From Xylogone sp. PMI_703 (Eukaryota; Ascomycota; Leotiomycetes): a DNA stretch of 64,000 nucleotides. The notes beneath the pieces are model-generated. The model had not been told where the DNA came from and did no database searches. It worked only from the letters and a program-made list of their open reading frames with translations. Both the position numbers and the translations under genes were made by a program. The stretch covers positions 1,240,001-1,304,000 of the forward strand of contig JAJTUQ010000004.1 in the NCBI GenBank assembly GCA_021399445.1, in the 5' to 3' direction. Below, piece after piece: positions 33,683 to 44,750 of the stretch (its first letter is position 1; each line of letters begins with the position of its first letter).

Positions 33683-36252
33683 TTAACCTATTGCCGCGAA
33701 TAAATCCAATTGTGCCGCATCCGGAAGCCAGTCATACAGATCTTTGTCAACCAGCATACCAAAGACATCTATATCAGCCTCATTATCAAACCCACCAATA
33801 TTTGTATCGTTTATAGGTCCATCGTTATTAGCAATATTATTACTAGTAGTATTGTTTGGTTCCCCATCCCTCCTTGGCGAACCAATAGGCCTTGCATCGC
33901 AATATGGAAGGTCTGTAGAAACGGTGTTGGATAGTGAGGTCCGAGACAGAACAACATCAAACATGCGGAGCATCCACTTCGTGCTAACCCAATTAGATGA
34001 GACTATCTGCAGATATGCAAGTCCGTTTTGGATACGATTCCGTGAAATGAGTTTCCTGGAGCTCCCAGCGGGAGCAGTGATGGCGGTCTCGATATGCAGA
34101 GCAACCACTGTCGATGCACAAAAGGCGCTGTTGAGAGTGATTTTGAATTAGTTCAATCGTAAATCTGACTAGACATTCGAATAGTTTAACATACACGGAG
34201 AGTGGGCAGAAGCCCGTTAAATCGTGCAGCATTATCTGCTCGAGAACCGTGTCCAAGTGCAACATAGCATTAAGTTGCTTCTGTTCGTGATGTATGGCCA
34301 GTTCACGGTTATCAAGCCGTGAGCGCTTCTTCAAGTCCCTGTAGAAGATACATTCAAAACGGTAGCTCATTACCATCAGGACTAGGACCCAAACACTGCT
34401 GCACGACCAGTTCTCAATAGAGTCCATTCTCATCTCTTGTGGAAGGTTTGATCGCCAGGCACTCAAAGCGCTTTCGAGTTCACGAGACGCAGTTACCGCA
34501 GGTATCATTCCTGGAGTACGAAATGCCTGGAGGAACTGGGAACCTATCCAATTCAGAATGAGTTAAATATCATACTGCAACACATCAGAAGAAAAGACTT
34601 ACAGATCCGGCTCAGTTTACAGTTTTCTATGAGGTAGAGCTTATGCAATTTCGTAACTTCTGGTAGAACATTGTTCTGATGCTCGTCCCAATCATCCTCT
34701 GTCAACACAATTGTGTCCGAATTTCTGTCGTCCAGCATCCTTACGTTTTCAAGCCCAGAAATAGCCAGCAACACGTCTCGACAGTAAAGAACCCACCATA
34801 TACGGCGCAAAAGCTTACGAGTGGACTGACCCAAATCACTGGCAGCTCCATTCCGGTGAAGACCCATTTGTGTAGCAAGCCTGACGGCGTTGCAATGCCA
34901 AAATCTGTAGTCGTAGCCAGAACCGACCGAAAATTGCAATGAGCTCAACATTATTGATCCCTGAAGTAGAACTAGTTGGGAGCGCTCAACTGAATAGTCG
35001 AAGAGTAGCTTGGCTCGGGCAAACACTATTTTCTGGGCAGAAAAAGAGTCCGAAAATCCTGCCTCCTGCAAAAGTTCTGAAGAAGCATACACTATCACGT
35101 TTGCCAGCATGCATTGCATCAGAAAAGGTGAGTATGTGCCTTGGTGGAAGTGTTTCATAAACTCAGCTCTGTTCAATATCGGAGTGTATGGATAAACGCA
35201 GTCAAAATATAACTTGAGAAACTTCTCACTGTGATAGTGTTAGCTTTGAATTGATCCTAGCGAAGCATAAACTTTAGGCGCTGTGTCTTTGTTCAGATAA
35301 CGCTTACCAGATAGAATGAGGCGGCAGCGTGAATGCGCCCTTTCTCTGGAGATGACCCAAATCTTCTTCATCGAGCTGTGAAGATTCATTTGCATCCAAT
35401 AAGCCACCTTGAGGATACGAATCCTTAAGTCTAATGCGAACCAGTCTTTTTGGGCGGTTTTTTGTAAGTACATCACTGAGAATTGTCACAGAGCTGACTC
35501 CATCATGGTATTCGATTACCTCTTGGACTCGCTGATGTTGCCAATCAACCGACATTGTTGAAGCTGTATCTGACCCAGCATTGGACATTTGCTGACATGT
35601 CTGGAGCATGGAGTCTTCCTCTGCGACTGCATCCGTCTCTCGATCTAGTGAAGGAGCGAATAGCGATGGAACTGGAGAAGCTTCAGAAATCTCGCTGAGA
35701 TTACTGGACGCATTGTCCTCTGCCACATTGGAACCATAGGTAGGTGAAGAGATATCGGCCAAGGCTGGTGGTATTGAGACAACTATCGAAGCATGTTCCG
35801 TTTCACGTTCAGCAGATCGTGTGTTTGATTCTTGGGCTATATGCCTGCGCCTAGCAGACCTTAACGAGTTTACTTTCAGCACATGTAAAATTCCAGCCAG
35901 ATATTCAAAGGCAGGCAGCTTGATGGAAATTTTCTTACCTCGCAGATGCCAGGACGCAACTGGCAGTGCGATTGCTCTTTATGCAGCGGATGCATGGCAA
36001 TCCGTCATCGGACTCAGTGGCAGGAATGCAACGAACCTTGCGCCTTTGACAGGAAGCACATGCTCGGCCCCTTCTGATTATACCCTGACTGAGCAAAATA
36101 TCGCTAGCCAACATTCTCGAATGTAAAGGATAAGGATTTGTCCTACTCAACATCCCATGTGGCATCAAGCAGAGTAGTAATAGGGCGCGAGGGTTCAATG
36201 TGCGTGTCTTTCTGAGCAGTTCCTTTCGCAACAACAGGAGATCACCGCTCAT
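33683..36252 (-). CDS. Zn2Cys6 transcription factor with fungal_trans domain (cluster A)
   Basis: Likely pathway regulator, 761 aa. Exons are 35939..36252, 35308..35859, 34603..35228, 34195..34543 and 33683..34127; introns of 59-79 nt close in phase. The zinc cluster RACASCQRRKVRCIP...CIRCIKSNRTASC (C-x2-C-x6-C...C-x2-C-x6-C) lies at about residues 64-99, unusually far from the start because of a 60-residue leader; a later Met (MLSRTN or MLASDI) could be the real start. A Ser/Glu-rich linker precedes the fungal_trans domain (YFDCVYPYTPILN, RLATQMGLHRN, RRIWWVLYCRD). The acidic Asn-rich C-terminus may be an activation region. It is tail-to-tail with the BVMO, so control of cluster A is plausible. 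Confidence 0.88.
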
Positions 36253-36876
36253 GGCTTAATGCGGGGGAAGAACCTTGGGCTACGGCATAGCGCGGAAACC
36301 CCGGAATACCTCTAATTAGGCTTAGAGTTGCATAAAATACCCCGGGTCCTGCACGTGTACTGTACATCCAAATTGGTTCAATTTCTTGTCAAACTCAAAA
36401 CAAATTCTGTTACTCTTCGTGAGCATGTCCATTATTTGCATGTACGTTAACGCAAGAGGCATGTGACCCGTATTAGAATAGGCTCCCAGACTCACCATCC
36501 CAACATTATATATTAATATTTTTAAGGTGGAGTTGGAATTTTACCTTCGAATACACCCCTAGCTCTATTCTATACACGATTTTTTTTTGGAAAACCATAA
36601 TTGTAATTCAAGGTTATATTCACATAAATCGAAGACATCTAAAATTTACCTTACCAGTTCTCTCTCATTGGTTGGTTATTATAAGAATCAATCAGGCAAC
36701 CATTCCACTCCACGTGTGTTTGCAGCAAGTACAGCCTCGCCAAAACGGATAGATTGAGCTGCTTCTCCTTTGATCCACGCATCCTAAGATTCGGTCGAGG
36801 TAGAATTCTTTCTATTGCAAGATTGCCATTTGGAAGTTGAGCGTGATTGCGTTAGATATTACCATTATATTCCGCT
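36253..36876. promoter_or_regulatory. Divergent region between the regulator and the CHAT gene
   Basis: 624 bp, AT-rich, presumably holding both promoters; no further element identified. Confidence 0.45.
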
Positions 36877-39800
36877 ATGGAAAGGAGAGTCAAGCGTATT
36901 TTGATTGCAGAGGGCCGGTACCTAAATTTGGACGATGAAGTGCTCAATCAACTGGCTCTCGCATTATTTCAGCAGAACAAACAATCTCAACTTAATTTAA
37001 AACAGGAAACAGATGATACATGGACTCTAGTAATTGGGAGGAGCTCGCGATACCCCTTGGATGCTGCTAGCTTCGACAGGTTAGCTGTGGTATTCCATGA
37101 GTGGAAAGAGCCACCTACGGATAACTATCTCAATGCAGCGATTGAATGTTGGTCTAGGAGTATAGCTCTCGCTGATCTAGAACTGCTACCTCGGCTTCTT
37201 GATATCTGCCATTCATATCGGTCCCGGTACAATAGACGACGGCAAGATGTCGACCTCACCTATGCCATCCGGATAATCAAGAGGGCAGCAAGTATTATCA
37301 AACCAAGTCATCCATACTATTCTAACTTCCTCTCAATATATGGGGAGCTTGCTTGTCTAGACACCTCGCTCCTTAATATGGCCATTTCAAACTTTCAAAA
37401 GTCTCGCAGCTTGATTGAGGAGAATCCAGATTTGTATCAGTTGTATGGTAATGTGCTTTATTGTCGATATGACAGGCATAATAAGGTGGAGGACCTAAAG
37501 ATGGCAATTGGAGTGTCCGAAGAGATAGTAGCTTCGACAAGCTCCGCGCCCAAGACAAGGCTCTATGCTCTTGCGAACCTTGCACAGTGGTATGGCCCAC
37601 TTCACAAACACGAGTCTCAACGCAATCAGTCAGATCAGGGGGTTCATAGTGGTCTTAAAGCTGTAGAGGCATTGAATGAAGGGCAGTACCTATCATCGGA
37701 CCGAGCGTACGTCTTTGGTGCTCTTGCCGCAGCTTTTCTTCGTCGTTACGAATACTCCAATAAACGTGCTGATTTGGACAATTCAATCCAAAACGGCGAA
37801 GAGGCAAGGAGGCTAGCCACTGACACTGATCCTGATAAACCGAAGTGGCTGAACAACCTCGGCTCAGCATATGAGTACTTGTTTGAAGAGACTGGAGATA
37901 TGCAAAAACTGGAGCAAGCTATCGAGTCAACAGAAACTGCATTCCAACTTACTCCAGGACTTGGTCCAGGAAAGCTACACCTTCTGAATAATCTTGCCAA
38001 TCAATTCGGACGAAGGTATAACTGGACATACGAAACGGAATACTTGGACCATTCAATACAAAAATTGGAAGAGGCTGTCCAATACGAAGAGCAGAGCGCT
38101 TTCGAGAGAGCTATCGGATCACAAAATCTCGGTTTTGCATATAAAGAGCGATTTACTCGCAAAAGGAATCCTGATGACTTGAATCGCTCCATTATGATGT
38201 TCAGAGAAGCAATTTCCCACTACACTGAGGGAGATCCGTCAGTTGCACAATGTCACTATCTTCTCGGATCCGTCCATGAACTACTTTATGAGGTCTTAAG
38301 TATGAAACCAAAAGAGGAACTTACTAAAGCCAAAGAATCTTATGAGAAGGCTAAGAGGCTTTGCCAGGAGGACAACCCCCATCGAGCGTCTATTTTGATG
38401 GGTTTGGGGCTATTTCACGCACGCCAGTTTCAAAAGGACAATAGCAACAATATTGATGATCTTAATAAAGGAATTACACTTGTAGAGGAGGCATGCGGAT
38501 TATTGCCTCCTGATACACCTGCACGAGGGGCCGCACTCATGCACTTGGGGGGTATATTACCTATGCGTTTTATAATCAAGAAAGAGCCCAAGGACTTGAC
38601 TTGTGGATTAGAATACTACAAAGAGGCTCTTGAAATGCCAAATGCGCATCCTCTAATACGTATCAAAGCAGCGCGCTTTGCTATCAGACTTCTCAAAGAG
38701 ACAGAAGATTGGAAGGAGATGAAGCCTTTAGGTGAAACTGCCATGTCCATCCTGCCATTTGTGTGTGGCCGTTATCAACGTCTATATGACCAGCAACAAG
38801 CTCTCCTCCATACTACAGGGCTCGCAGCCGATGTATGCTCTATTTTATTGAAGCTGGGCTTCCCGAAAGAGGCTCTCCGCAAGCTTGAGTTTGGAAGAGG
38901 GCTAGTGATTGGATATACCATTGATAATCGTGACGATCTGATGGCTTTAAACAATCATCCTGACTTGGCCAGAAAGTATGATGCCCTAAGAAACCGGCTA
39001 TATCTTTCACCGGATGAACCAGAATCACGTATTACCGAATCGCAGATGCGAGAACGAAGAAGCGCAGCCGGAGATATGGAGAAGTGTTTGGAAGAAATTC
39101 GCCAGACTGAAGGCAACCAAGACTTCCTAAAAGAGCTTCCTATTGATCAGATGATGGCTTGTGCCGAGGACGGTCCCATTGTTGTGGTGAATGTTACAGA
39201 TATCAGCAGCGATGCTATTTTGATCTCCATCTCCCAGATCGTTACCGTCTCGCTTCCTGATATAAAGAGAGGCAGTATTCCCGATTTCGTTGTAGATGGT
39301 ATCACGAACTTCGGACCACGTAATGAAGTGTCTAGTCGTGATGGAGAGCTCGAAGTGGCTCCAGGACTGTGGCGTAAGTCTGTGGATAAAAGTGAGTCTC
39401 TTGCATGGCTCTGGCACGCTTGTGTAAAGGTAGTGTTGGATAAACTGAGAGCAACGAAGATGATATCTAGGGACGGCCCACTTCCACATATCTGGTGGAT
39501 AGGATCAGGTGTTGCAAGCTCTTTTCCTTTTCATGCAGCAGGATCTGATTTCCAGAATGGAGAGGATGCCCTTAGTCAAATGATTCCGTCTTACGCACCG
39601 TCGATAAAGGCCCTCCTACACTCGAGACAGCGATCTCAGAGATACAAACAATCCTCTACTGCAAACCAAATGGTGACTGTACTAACCATGGAAACAACGC
39701 CAGGACATGACGATCTCCCAGGAGTTTCTAGGGAATGTGAGGCGATCGAGGATGCGTGCAGCGGTAATTACAGTTGCAGAGCTCATAGTCAGCCAGACGT

Positions 39801-40287
39801 CCAGCTTGCTCTCAAGAGTATCGCGGGTTCTGATATTGTGCATTTTGCCTGCCATGGAGCATCTAATATTAGAAACCCGATCGAAAGCCACCTTCTCTTA
39901 CAAAAGAACGGTAATAGTGCTGCAGTTGACAAACTTAGCGTGTCAAAGATTATGGGGTTGGAAACATCTCATTTTGCGTGGATATCGTACCTGTCGGCTT
40001 GCTCAACGGCCGAGAGTAGGGCCGCAGAACTCGCAGATGAAAGCTTGCATTTGTCAAGCGCATTTCAGCTTGCGGGCTTTGCTCATGTTATTGCATCTAG
40101 GTGGCGAGTAGATGACACTATCTGTGTGGATGTTGCAAGTTCATTCTACAAGAATCTTATTGCCAAACCCGATAAATTGGCTCAGAATAGGGCAGTTGCG
40201 GAAGCACTGAGGGAAGCTATTTTGCACGTGAGGGCCCGGCATTCAACACCTTGGAAATGGGCCGCATATATTCATTCGGGTGCTTAA
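36877..40287 (+). CDS. TPR-CHAT protein (caspase-like HetF/TPR family)
   Basis: Single-exon 1136-aa protein. Residues about 60-700 are helical TPR-like repeats with recurring NLG/YLFEETGD/LNNLANQFGRRY-type units; the C-terminal third is a CHAT domain, the caspase-related clan CD protease fold. The likely dyad is H993 in VHFACHGASN and C1042 in YLSACSTAES, followed by the family SAFQLAGFAHVIASRW and the ending ...WAAYIHSGA. In fungi TPR-CHAT proteins are abundant and mostly uncharacterised; in bacteria TPR-CHAT proteases act in defence and cell death. Both catalytic residues are kept, so activity is likely. It is followed tail-to-tail by the DUF6594 gene. Confidence 0.9.
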   Translation: MERRVKRILIAEGRYLNLDDEVLNQLALALFQQNKQSQLNLKQETDDTWTLVIGRSSRYPLDAASFDRLAVVFHEWKEPPTDNYLNAAIECWSRSIALADLELLPRLLDICHSYRSRYNRRRQDVDLTYAIRIIKRAASIIKPSHPYYSNFLSIYGELACLDTSLLNMAISNFQKSRSLIEENPDLYQLYGNVLYCRYDRHNKVEDLKMAIGVSEEIVASTSSAPKTRLYALANLAQWYGPLHKHESQRNQSDQGVHSGLKAVEALNEGQYLSSDRAYVFGALAAAFLRRYEYSNKRADLDNSIQNGEEARRLATDTDPDKPKWLNNLGSAYEYLFEETGDMQKLEQAIESTETAFQLTPGLGPGKLHLLNNLANQFGRRYNWTYETEYLDHSIQKLEEAVQYEEQSAFERAIGSQNLGFAYKERFTRKRNPDDLNRSIMMFREAISHYTEGDPSVAQCHYLLGSVHELLYEVLSMKPKEELTKAKESYEKAKRLCQEDNPHRASILMGLGLFHARQFQKDNSNNIDDLNKGITLVEEACGLLPPDTPARGAALMHLGGILPMRFIIKKEPKDLTCGLEYYKEALEMPNAHPLIRIKAARFAIRLLKETEDWKEMKPLGETAMSILPFVCGRYQRLYDQQQALLHTTGLAADVCSILLKLGFPKEALRKLEFGRGLVIGYTIDNRDDLMALNNHPDLARKYDALRNRLYLSPDEPESRITESQMRERRSAAGDMEKCLEEIRQTEGNQDFLKELPIDQMMACAEDGPIVVVNVTDISSDAILISISQIVTVSLPDIKRGSIPDFVVDGITNFGPRNEVSSRDGELEVAPGLWRKSVDKSESLAWLWHACVKVVLDKLRATKMISRDGPLPHIWWIGSGVASSFPFHAAGSDFQNGEDALSQMIPSYAPSIKALLHSRQRSQRYKQSSTANQMVTVLTMETTPGHDDLPGVSRECEAIEDACSGNYSCRAHSQPDVQLALKSIAGSDIVHFACHGASNIRNPIESHLLLQKNGNSAAVDKLSVSKIMGLETSHFAWISYLSACSTAESRAAELADESLHLSSAFQLAGFAHVIASRWRVDDTICVDVASSFYKNLIAKPDKLAQNRAVAEALREAILHVRARHSTPWKWAAYIHSGA

Positions 40288-40593
40288 GAAACAGGTCAAT
40301 TCATATAACTACCTCTTCCTATTATAATTAGTTATTAATCTTGAGAAATAGCTGTAGTATGAACATTGATATATTTCAAGCTACCAGGCCACTTTCATCT
40401 GTATGTCGATCACTAAATATAGCTGGGGATAGTAGCCGGAAAAATATACTACTTTTAAGCTATGCTAAGCACGCTTTAGTGATAAATTGAATATACCCCG
40501 TTTGTGAAAGTTCAAGGTAAGCAGGACAATACTGTTATCACGATGGACCTGTTAAACCTGTCTTTATTCTAACCATACTGTCGATAAGGCTAC
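40288..40593. other. Short convergent spacer
   Basis: 306 bp between the CHAT and DUF6594 3' ends; nothing recognised. Confidence 0.4.
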
Positions 40594-41820
40594 CTAGGCC
40601 TGGTCTGGTAATACATTTGATCCTGATATAAATACAACGAGAATGGCTGAGTACCTAATTCGACGAATCAGTAATTGAGGACAAGATATTCAACGACAGT
40701 GACTATACGTTGCGCCAGCGACAGCTAAGTCGATTGTCTTAGCTTTCGTAAGCAGCGATACTAACATAACAAATACAGTTGTAGCAATGACCATAGTTGC
40801 TAATCTGGCAGTCGAGTTGGTGATGGCATTGCATATAATGATTGGGGCCAGAAGAAAAAAGATAATGAGAGGAGTCAAGATCATGCGAGCTACATAAGTC
40901 GTCAACGATCGAGGAAAGACATGCACGCGACGGTCCCTAGATGTGCTAGATTGCGAAGACTATTCCGTTGTTATTCGCGGCACTGAGTATGCACTTATGA
41001 ACAAACTACGCTTCCACAGGGATGTGCATACCTTCACGAGCCGTACAATGCTGTCGGGAAGGTTTTCCCCCAACCACGAGACAGCTCCATCTTCGAGCGG
41101 AGAAAGTGTCACCAGATCCTCGCCACACTCCAGGAACGCTGTCTCATTCCTGGCAATACAAGCATTCCCACTAAGCCAATTTCGAAGACTCTCCACAATA
41201 CGGGGATTCGGATTTTCATAACTGTACATTCGCCGAGTCCTTTCAACTAGTTCGTCTACAACATGTTATTCCATACGATAATCTGGTGGGTCGAGAGTTA
41301 TATGACTGACCGTAAGCAGACAGGCTCTTCTTGATTTGCGAAATTATAACTTCGCGGTTCGGATTCCTATCTTTCCGACTGCAGGCTAAGAATAGAGGTG
41401 AGCTCTCCTCTTGGTCAATCTTATTTAGCTGGTCTTCTAAAACGGTTATTTCATCCTGTGCAAGCAATAGTAGTCGCGTGCGAAGAGTGGAAAAACGTCT
41501 GAAGATACTAAAAGAATCATGTGCTGATAGCAAAGCTGCAAATCGAGGATATCCGCTACGATAGTCTTCAACTGAGTCTTGCTTAATACCTTCCGGAATG
41601 CCAAGCATTACAGGCAATACATACTCTGTATCTGGGCTTTTTGTGGAGGATCAGCCTTCTTTCTGTAACCCCTGATGCTGAATTTGGATTTACACCATCG
41701 GTATAAAAATGAGACGCGTCGTGCCTCACGAGTAATGCATGCAGTACTCAGGAACCGCCCAGAATTCGATTCCGTACGAACACCAAGTTCGACATCCATC
41801 TCCATATATGAATCCATCAT
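40594..41820 (-). CDS. DUF6594 membrane protein
   Basis: Fungal DUF6594 family, about 300 aa. Exons are 41625..41820, 41311..41571, 41003..41255, then either 40709..40945 or 40709..40936, and 40594..40654. Landmark GYPRFAALLSAHDSFSIFRRF opens the domain, a coiled segment (LLLLAQDEITVLEDQL) follows, and the C-terminus has transmembrane helices (LIIFFLLAPIIICNAI, LATMVIATTVFVMLVSLL, GATYSAILVVFISGS). An in-frame TAG at 40960-40962 lies inside the third intron; two acceptors (40946 or 40937) give 57- or 66-nt introns, both in phase. The donor GTTCAT is weak, so a real stop remains possible. Function unknown; the family is frequent beside fungal HET/NLR loci in my recollection. Confidence 0.75.
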
Positions 41821-42262
41821 AACAATCCTAACACGAAACAAGCAATAAAATGGAATAAATGTCACCTCAAACAAAACAAGTAACCTGAAGGTTATGAATC
41901 TTTGTATTCCGAGATCACTGCCCAATCAGGCATGATTCGTTCGTCTGGGGCTCTTCGCTGGGGCAACTTTCGAGGACACAGTGGCGCAGTACTGATCTCA
42001 GAGCCTGACGAGTGACTGGAGCACAGAACCCGGGCGGAGCTCAAATGCAAGGCGCACTTGCGAGATGACGTGCTGCATAGGTATTGGCTGGGATCTAGCT
42101 CAAGGGGCTGCCTGTGGAAAGACTAACCCTCGCATGCTTCCTAAGGAATATATTTCCACGAGTTCTAGTTCGTCTCCGTAGCTCTTTTAAATGTATCTAT
42201 GAGCCATCGTACGAATAAACATACTTCAAAGGCCAAAGAGATAACTCGATCACACGATAACG
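41821..42262. promoter_or_regulatory. Divergent region between DUF6594 and the small orphan
   Basis: 442 bp between opposite start codons. No element recognised beyond its shared-promoter geometry. Confidence 0.4.
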
Positions 42263-42646
42263 ATGGGAGACTCGGTTGATGTCATACCAACAGAGAAGGA
42301 TTACAAGGATGAGTAAAGCAGCCTGGAGCGTTCAGCTTTGCGTAAAGCCAAGCTGATACTTCATATCAGAGCCACTAAAGCCCCGGATTTCATCTTTTCT
42401 GAAGATGGAAAACGTGTTGGAATTGACAATTATGGCAAAGATAATTACAAGTTTATGCCTGATGACCAAGTGTATCTCTGCTCTTCGGACACGCGGGAGG
42501 GGCCATACACAGTCGAGAGAACAGAGAATGGTAAATACATTCTATGTGCCGATGATGGGAACACATTGAAGGATGAAAACGGATTTGAAAAAGCATTCGA
42601 AGAGACGGTGTTAATATTGTATGACCCATTTGAGAGCAGGAACTAG
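42263..42646 (+). CDS. Small acidic orphan protein, 108 aa
   Basis: Not recognised. Exon 1 is 42263..42312 and exon 2 is 42370..42646; the 57-nt intron (donor GTAAAG, branch-like CTGAT, acceptor ATATCAG) removes an in-frame TAA at 42314-42316 and joins KDYKDE to ATKAPDFIFSEDG. Unspliced, the frame would stop after 17 codons and restart. The product has no signal peptide or membrane segment; it is rich in Asp/Glu/Lys and looks like a small beta domain (QVYLCSSD, GPYTVERTENGKYIL). It is divergent from the DUF6594 gene and tail-to-tail, 109 bp, with the caspase-like gene. No function proposed. Confidence 0.55.
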
Positions 42647-42755
42647 TTACCCCGTAATATCTAATTAATGAAACTTCTATTCTTGTCGACATTGCTGTCA
42701 GGACATCCATATAATGTTAGCAATATCTAGCATATTTCTACGCTACCTGAAACCA

Positions 42756-44750
42756 TTATTGATTAAGATGTGTCCGTATAAGGTAGGTTCGGGTCGTCCA
42801 TTCATGTCTCTTGTCTTCTCTTGTTCCAGGAGGGCCGCTTCCTAACCCTTGAAGAAGTTCTGCTAGGCGATCGGATTTACCGCGGAGGTCAGCAACACCA
42901 AGTCGGGGCAAAATACTACCCGGGAACAGACATTGGTGGCTTGTGATGACGAATTTTATGATGTCTTCGGTCTGACATTGACCAACTCTTTGGAGATCGT
43001 CCGGCACTTTCATTTTTACAGGAAGCCCAATTGATCCCGAGCTCATTTCCAAGTAACCATTATCTCCATTTTTGCTAGCCAGATTGCGGATCTCCCAAAA
43101 CTGAGTGAAAATAAAGACCGCAAGGTATATCGGTCTGTCTGTCAAGTTTTCGAATCGGAAAGTGATGTACTTTTCATGCTCCACCCCATAAAACCCATCC
43201 TCACCAAGGTTTCTGTCACAGTGTATTCTGAACGAATTTTCAAACGATTGACTTGGCATGCGATTCTCAATACCTTCAAAACACTTGAACTTCGCAAGGT
43301 GCTCAAGAGTATTTAACAGTGTCGTTTGGTTTCCATCCGGATTAAACGGTATGGATGGCAAGTTGGAAACCAGCTCGGAAGACAGATGCTGGAATTTGTA
43401 TTCTTTATTGACGAAGGTTACTTGATATAGTGAGTCCAATGTCCACTTTGCCTCACCGCACTCTAAAAGATTCAGGTAAGGATGTTGCTTCGTTGCCTCT
43501 AGGAGCTCGCCCCTTCCTGGCACACTAGATAGTAGGCATATCGGTGTCTTTTGGGCGGAACAAGACGCAACTAACACTGCTTTCCATGCTGCACCCTTTG
43601 TGATGCTATCAATACTTCGTAGATCAATTGTAACAAGTTTAGACGTAAAGCAATCCACCGTATCAACTTTCGCTTTGATAGCCTGCTGGCCAGCCATGAT
43701 TTCAGGATCTTCAGGTGTATCAAATGGACATATGACGTACTCGTCATCTTGATGCACACCATGGACTTGTCCAGCATCAAGAATCAGACAGAGATCGAGA
43801 TAGTTCCGACGTACGGAGACAATAGATAGGTTAGAATTAACTATGAAATCTCCAAAGAACGAGAAGCCACGGTTACCATACAGCATTGGGGTTTGCTGCG
43901 AATAATGTGCGTGAAAACGTGCTCGGAGGTGTTGGTAGAGTGTCATATCTGAGACGTGAAGGCTACTTTTCTTTAGAGTCGTGAGCGAATCTACCAGGAA
44001 ATAGCTGAGAGCTCCCATTCGAACGCCGGTGTCGAAGACAATCTCAGACGCGGTTTCATCGGATCCACAAGCAGTAATGATTGTGTATCCGTCGGGGTCG
44101 AGCAGCCTTTGGAGGCTAATTTCCGCACCACGTATACTTCCAGGGAAATTATGAGCGAATGGATCCTCGAAACCCGATTGCGCATCAAAAGCTGAATCAT
44201 ATTTAACATATCGAATGCTACCGTGGACATGATCGGTACGCATAACCTTTCCAGAGAAGCAGCAGTCAAGCACAAGTGTCACAGCTAAATTCTCCTCTAT
44301 CATAGTGCGGATGGCATTTCGTAGCACTCTTCCATAGAGACACTGGAGCCTAAAATGGCTAGGATGTAGGAGCAGCAGGGCAACCGCACCATCCAGATTG
44401 CGTGTAGTTCCGTGGCCTGAGAAATGGATGTAGACGCGATCCCTAGGTTTGGCCAATTTAAGTACTCTCTTGAAACTAGCCACTACATTATCACAGGTTG
44501 GCAGCAGTTTCTGATCCTCGATTGTGTCAACCGTAACATCGTCTGATGGCCGAGTCGTTGTAAGCATGGTGACATCAACATTAAACTCGACCTTTCTGAG
44601 GTACTGATTGATTGCTATGACGTCCTGAACTGCTCCATCCAACGTTCTTTCTTGTGCTGGAGCCAGGCTATCTTGACCTGTCCCCACAATTGTTGATCCC
44701 ACACCTATAAGTACAGCCCAGTGGGTGGGCCTCGGGGTGTCCTGGGCCAT
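42756..44750 (-). CDS. Caspase-like (peptidase C14/metacaspase-type) protein
   Basis: Single-exon 664-aa protein with an N-terminal caspase domain. The His-Cys dyad is H113 in IHFSGHGT and C164 in LVLDCCFSGKV; the beginning WAVLIGVGS and the DVIAINQYLRKVE segment are the family's first strand and helix. After residue 280 comes the domain usual in this fungal group, with HEKYITFRFENLTDRPIYLAVFIF and PDDLQRVGQCQTEDIIKFVIT. It lacks the Pro/Gln-rich prodomain of canonical metacaspases. Likely a cytosolic cysteine protease or signalling protein linked to cell death (family inference); Arg/Lys versus Asp specificity cannot be read. Confidence 0.9.
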   Translation of the reverse strand: MAQDTPRPTHWAVLIGVGSTIVGTGQDSLAPAQERTLDGAVQDVIAINQYLRKVEFNVDVTMLTTTRPSDDVTVDTIEDQKLLPTCDNVVASFKRVLKLAKPRDRVYIHFSGHGTTRNLDGAVALLLLHPSHFRLQCLYGRVLRNAIRTMIEENLAVTLVLDCCFSGKVMRTDHVHGSIRYVKYDSAFDAQSGFEDPFAHNFPGSIRGAEISLQRLLDPDGYTIITACGSDETASEIVFDTGVRMGALSYFLVDSLTTLKKSSLHVSDMTLYQHLRARFHAHYSQQTPMLYGNRGFSFFGDFIVNSNLSIVSVRRNYLDLCLILDAGQVHGVHQDDEYVICPFDTPEDPEIMAGQQAIKAKVDTVDCFTSKLVTIDLRSIDSITKGAAWKAVLVASCSAQKTPICLLSSVPGRGELLEATKQHPYLNLLECGEAKWTLDSLYQVTFVNKEYKFQHLSSELVSNLPSIPFNPDGNQTTLLNTLEHLAKFKCFEGIENRMPSQSFENSFRIHCDRNLGEDGFYGVEHEKYITFRFENLTDRPIYLAVFIFTQFWEIRNLASKNGDNGYLEMSSGSIGLPVKMKVPDDLQRVGQCQTEDIIKFVITSHQCLFPGSILPRLGVADLRGKSDRLAELLQGLGSGPPGTREDKRHEWTTRTYLIRTHLNQ

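Noticed and set aside
42338..42646. Stop-codon readthrough of TAA in the small orphan
   Set aside because: A good 57-nt intron removes the stop and keeps the frame, which is simpler.
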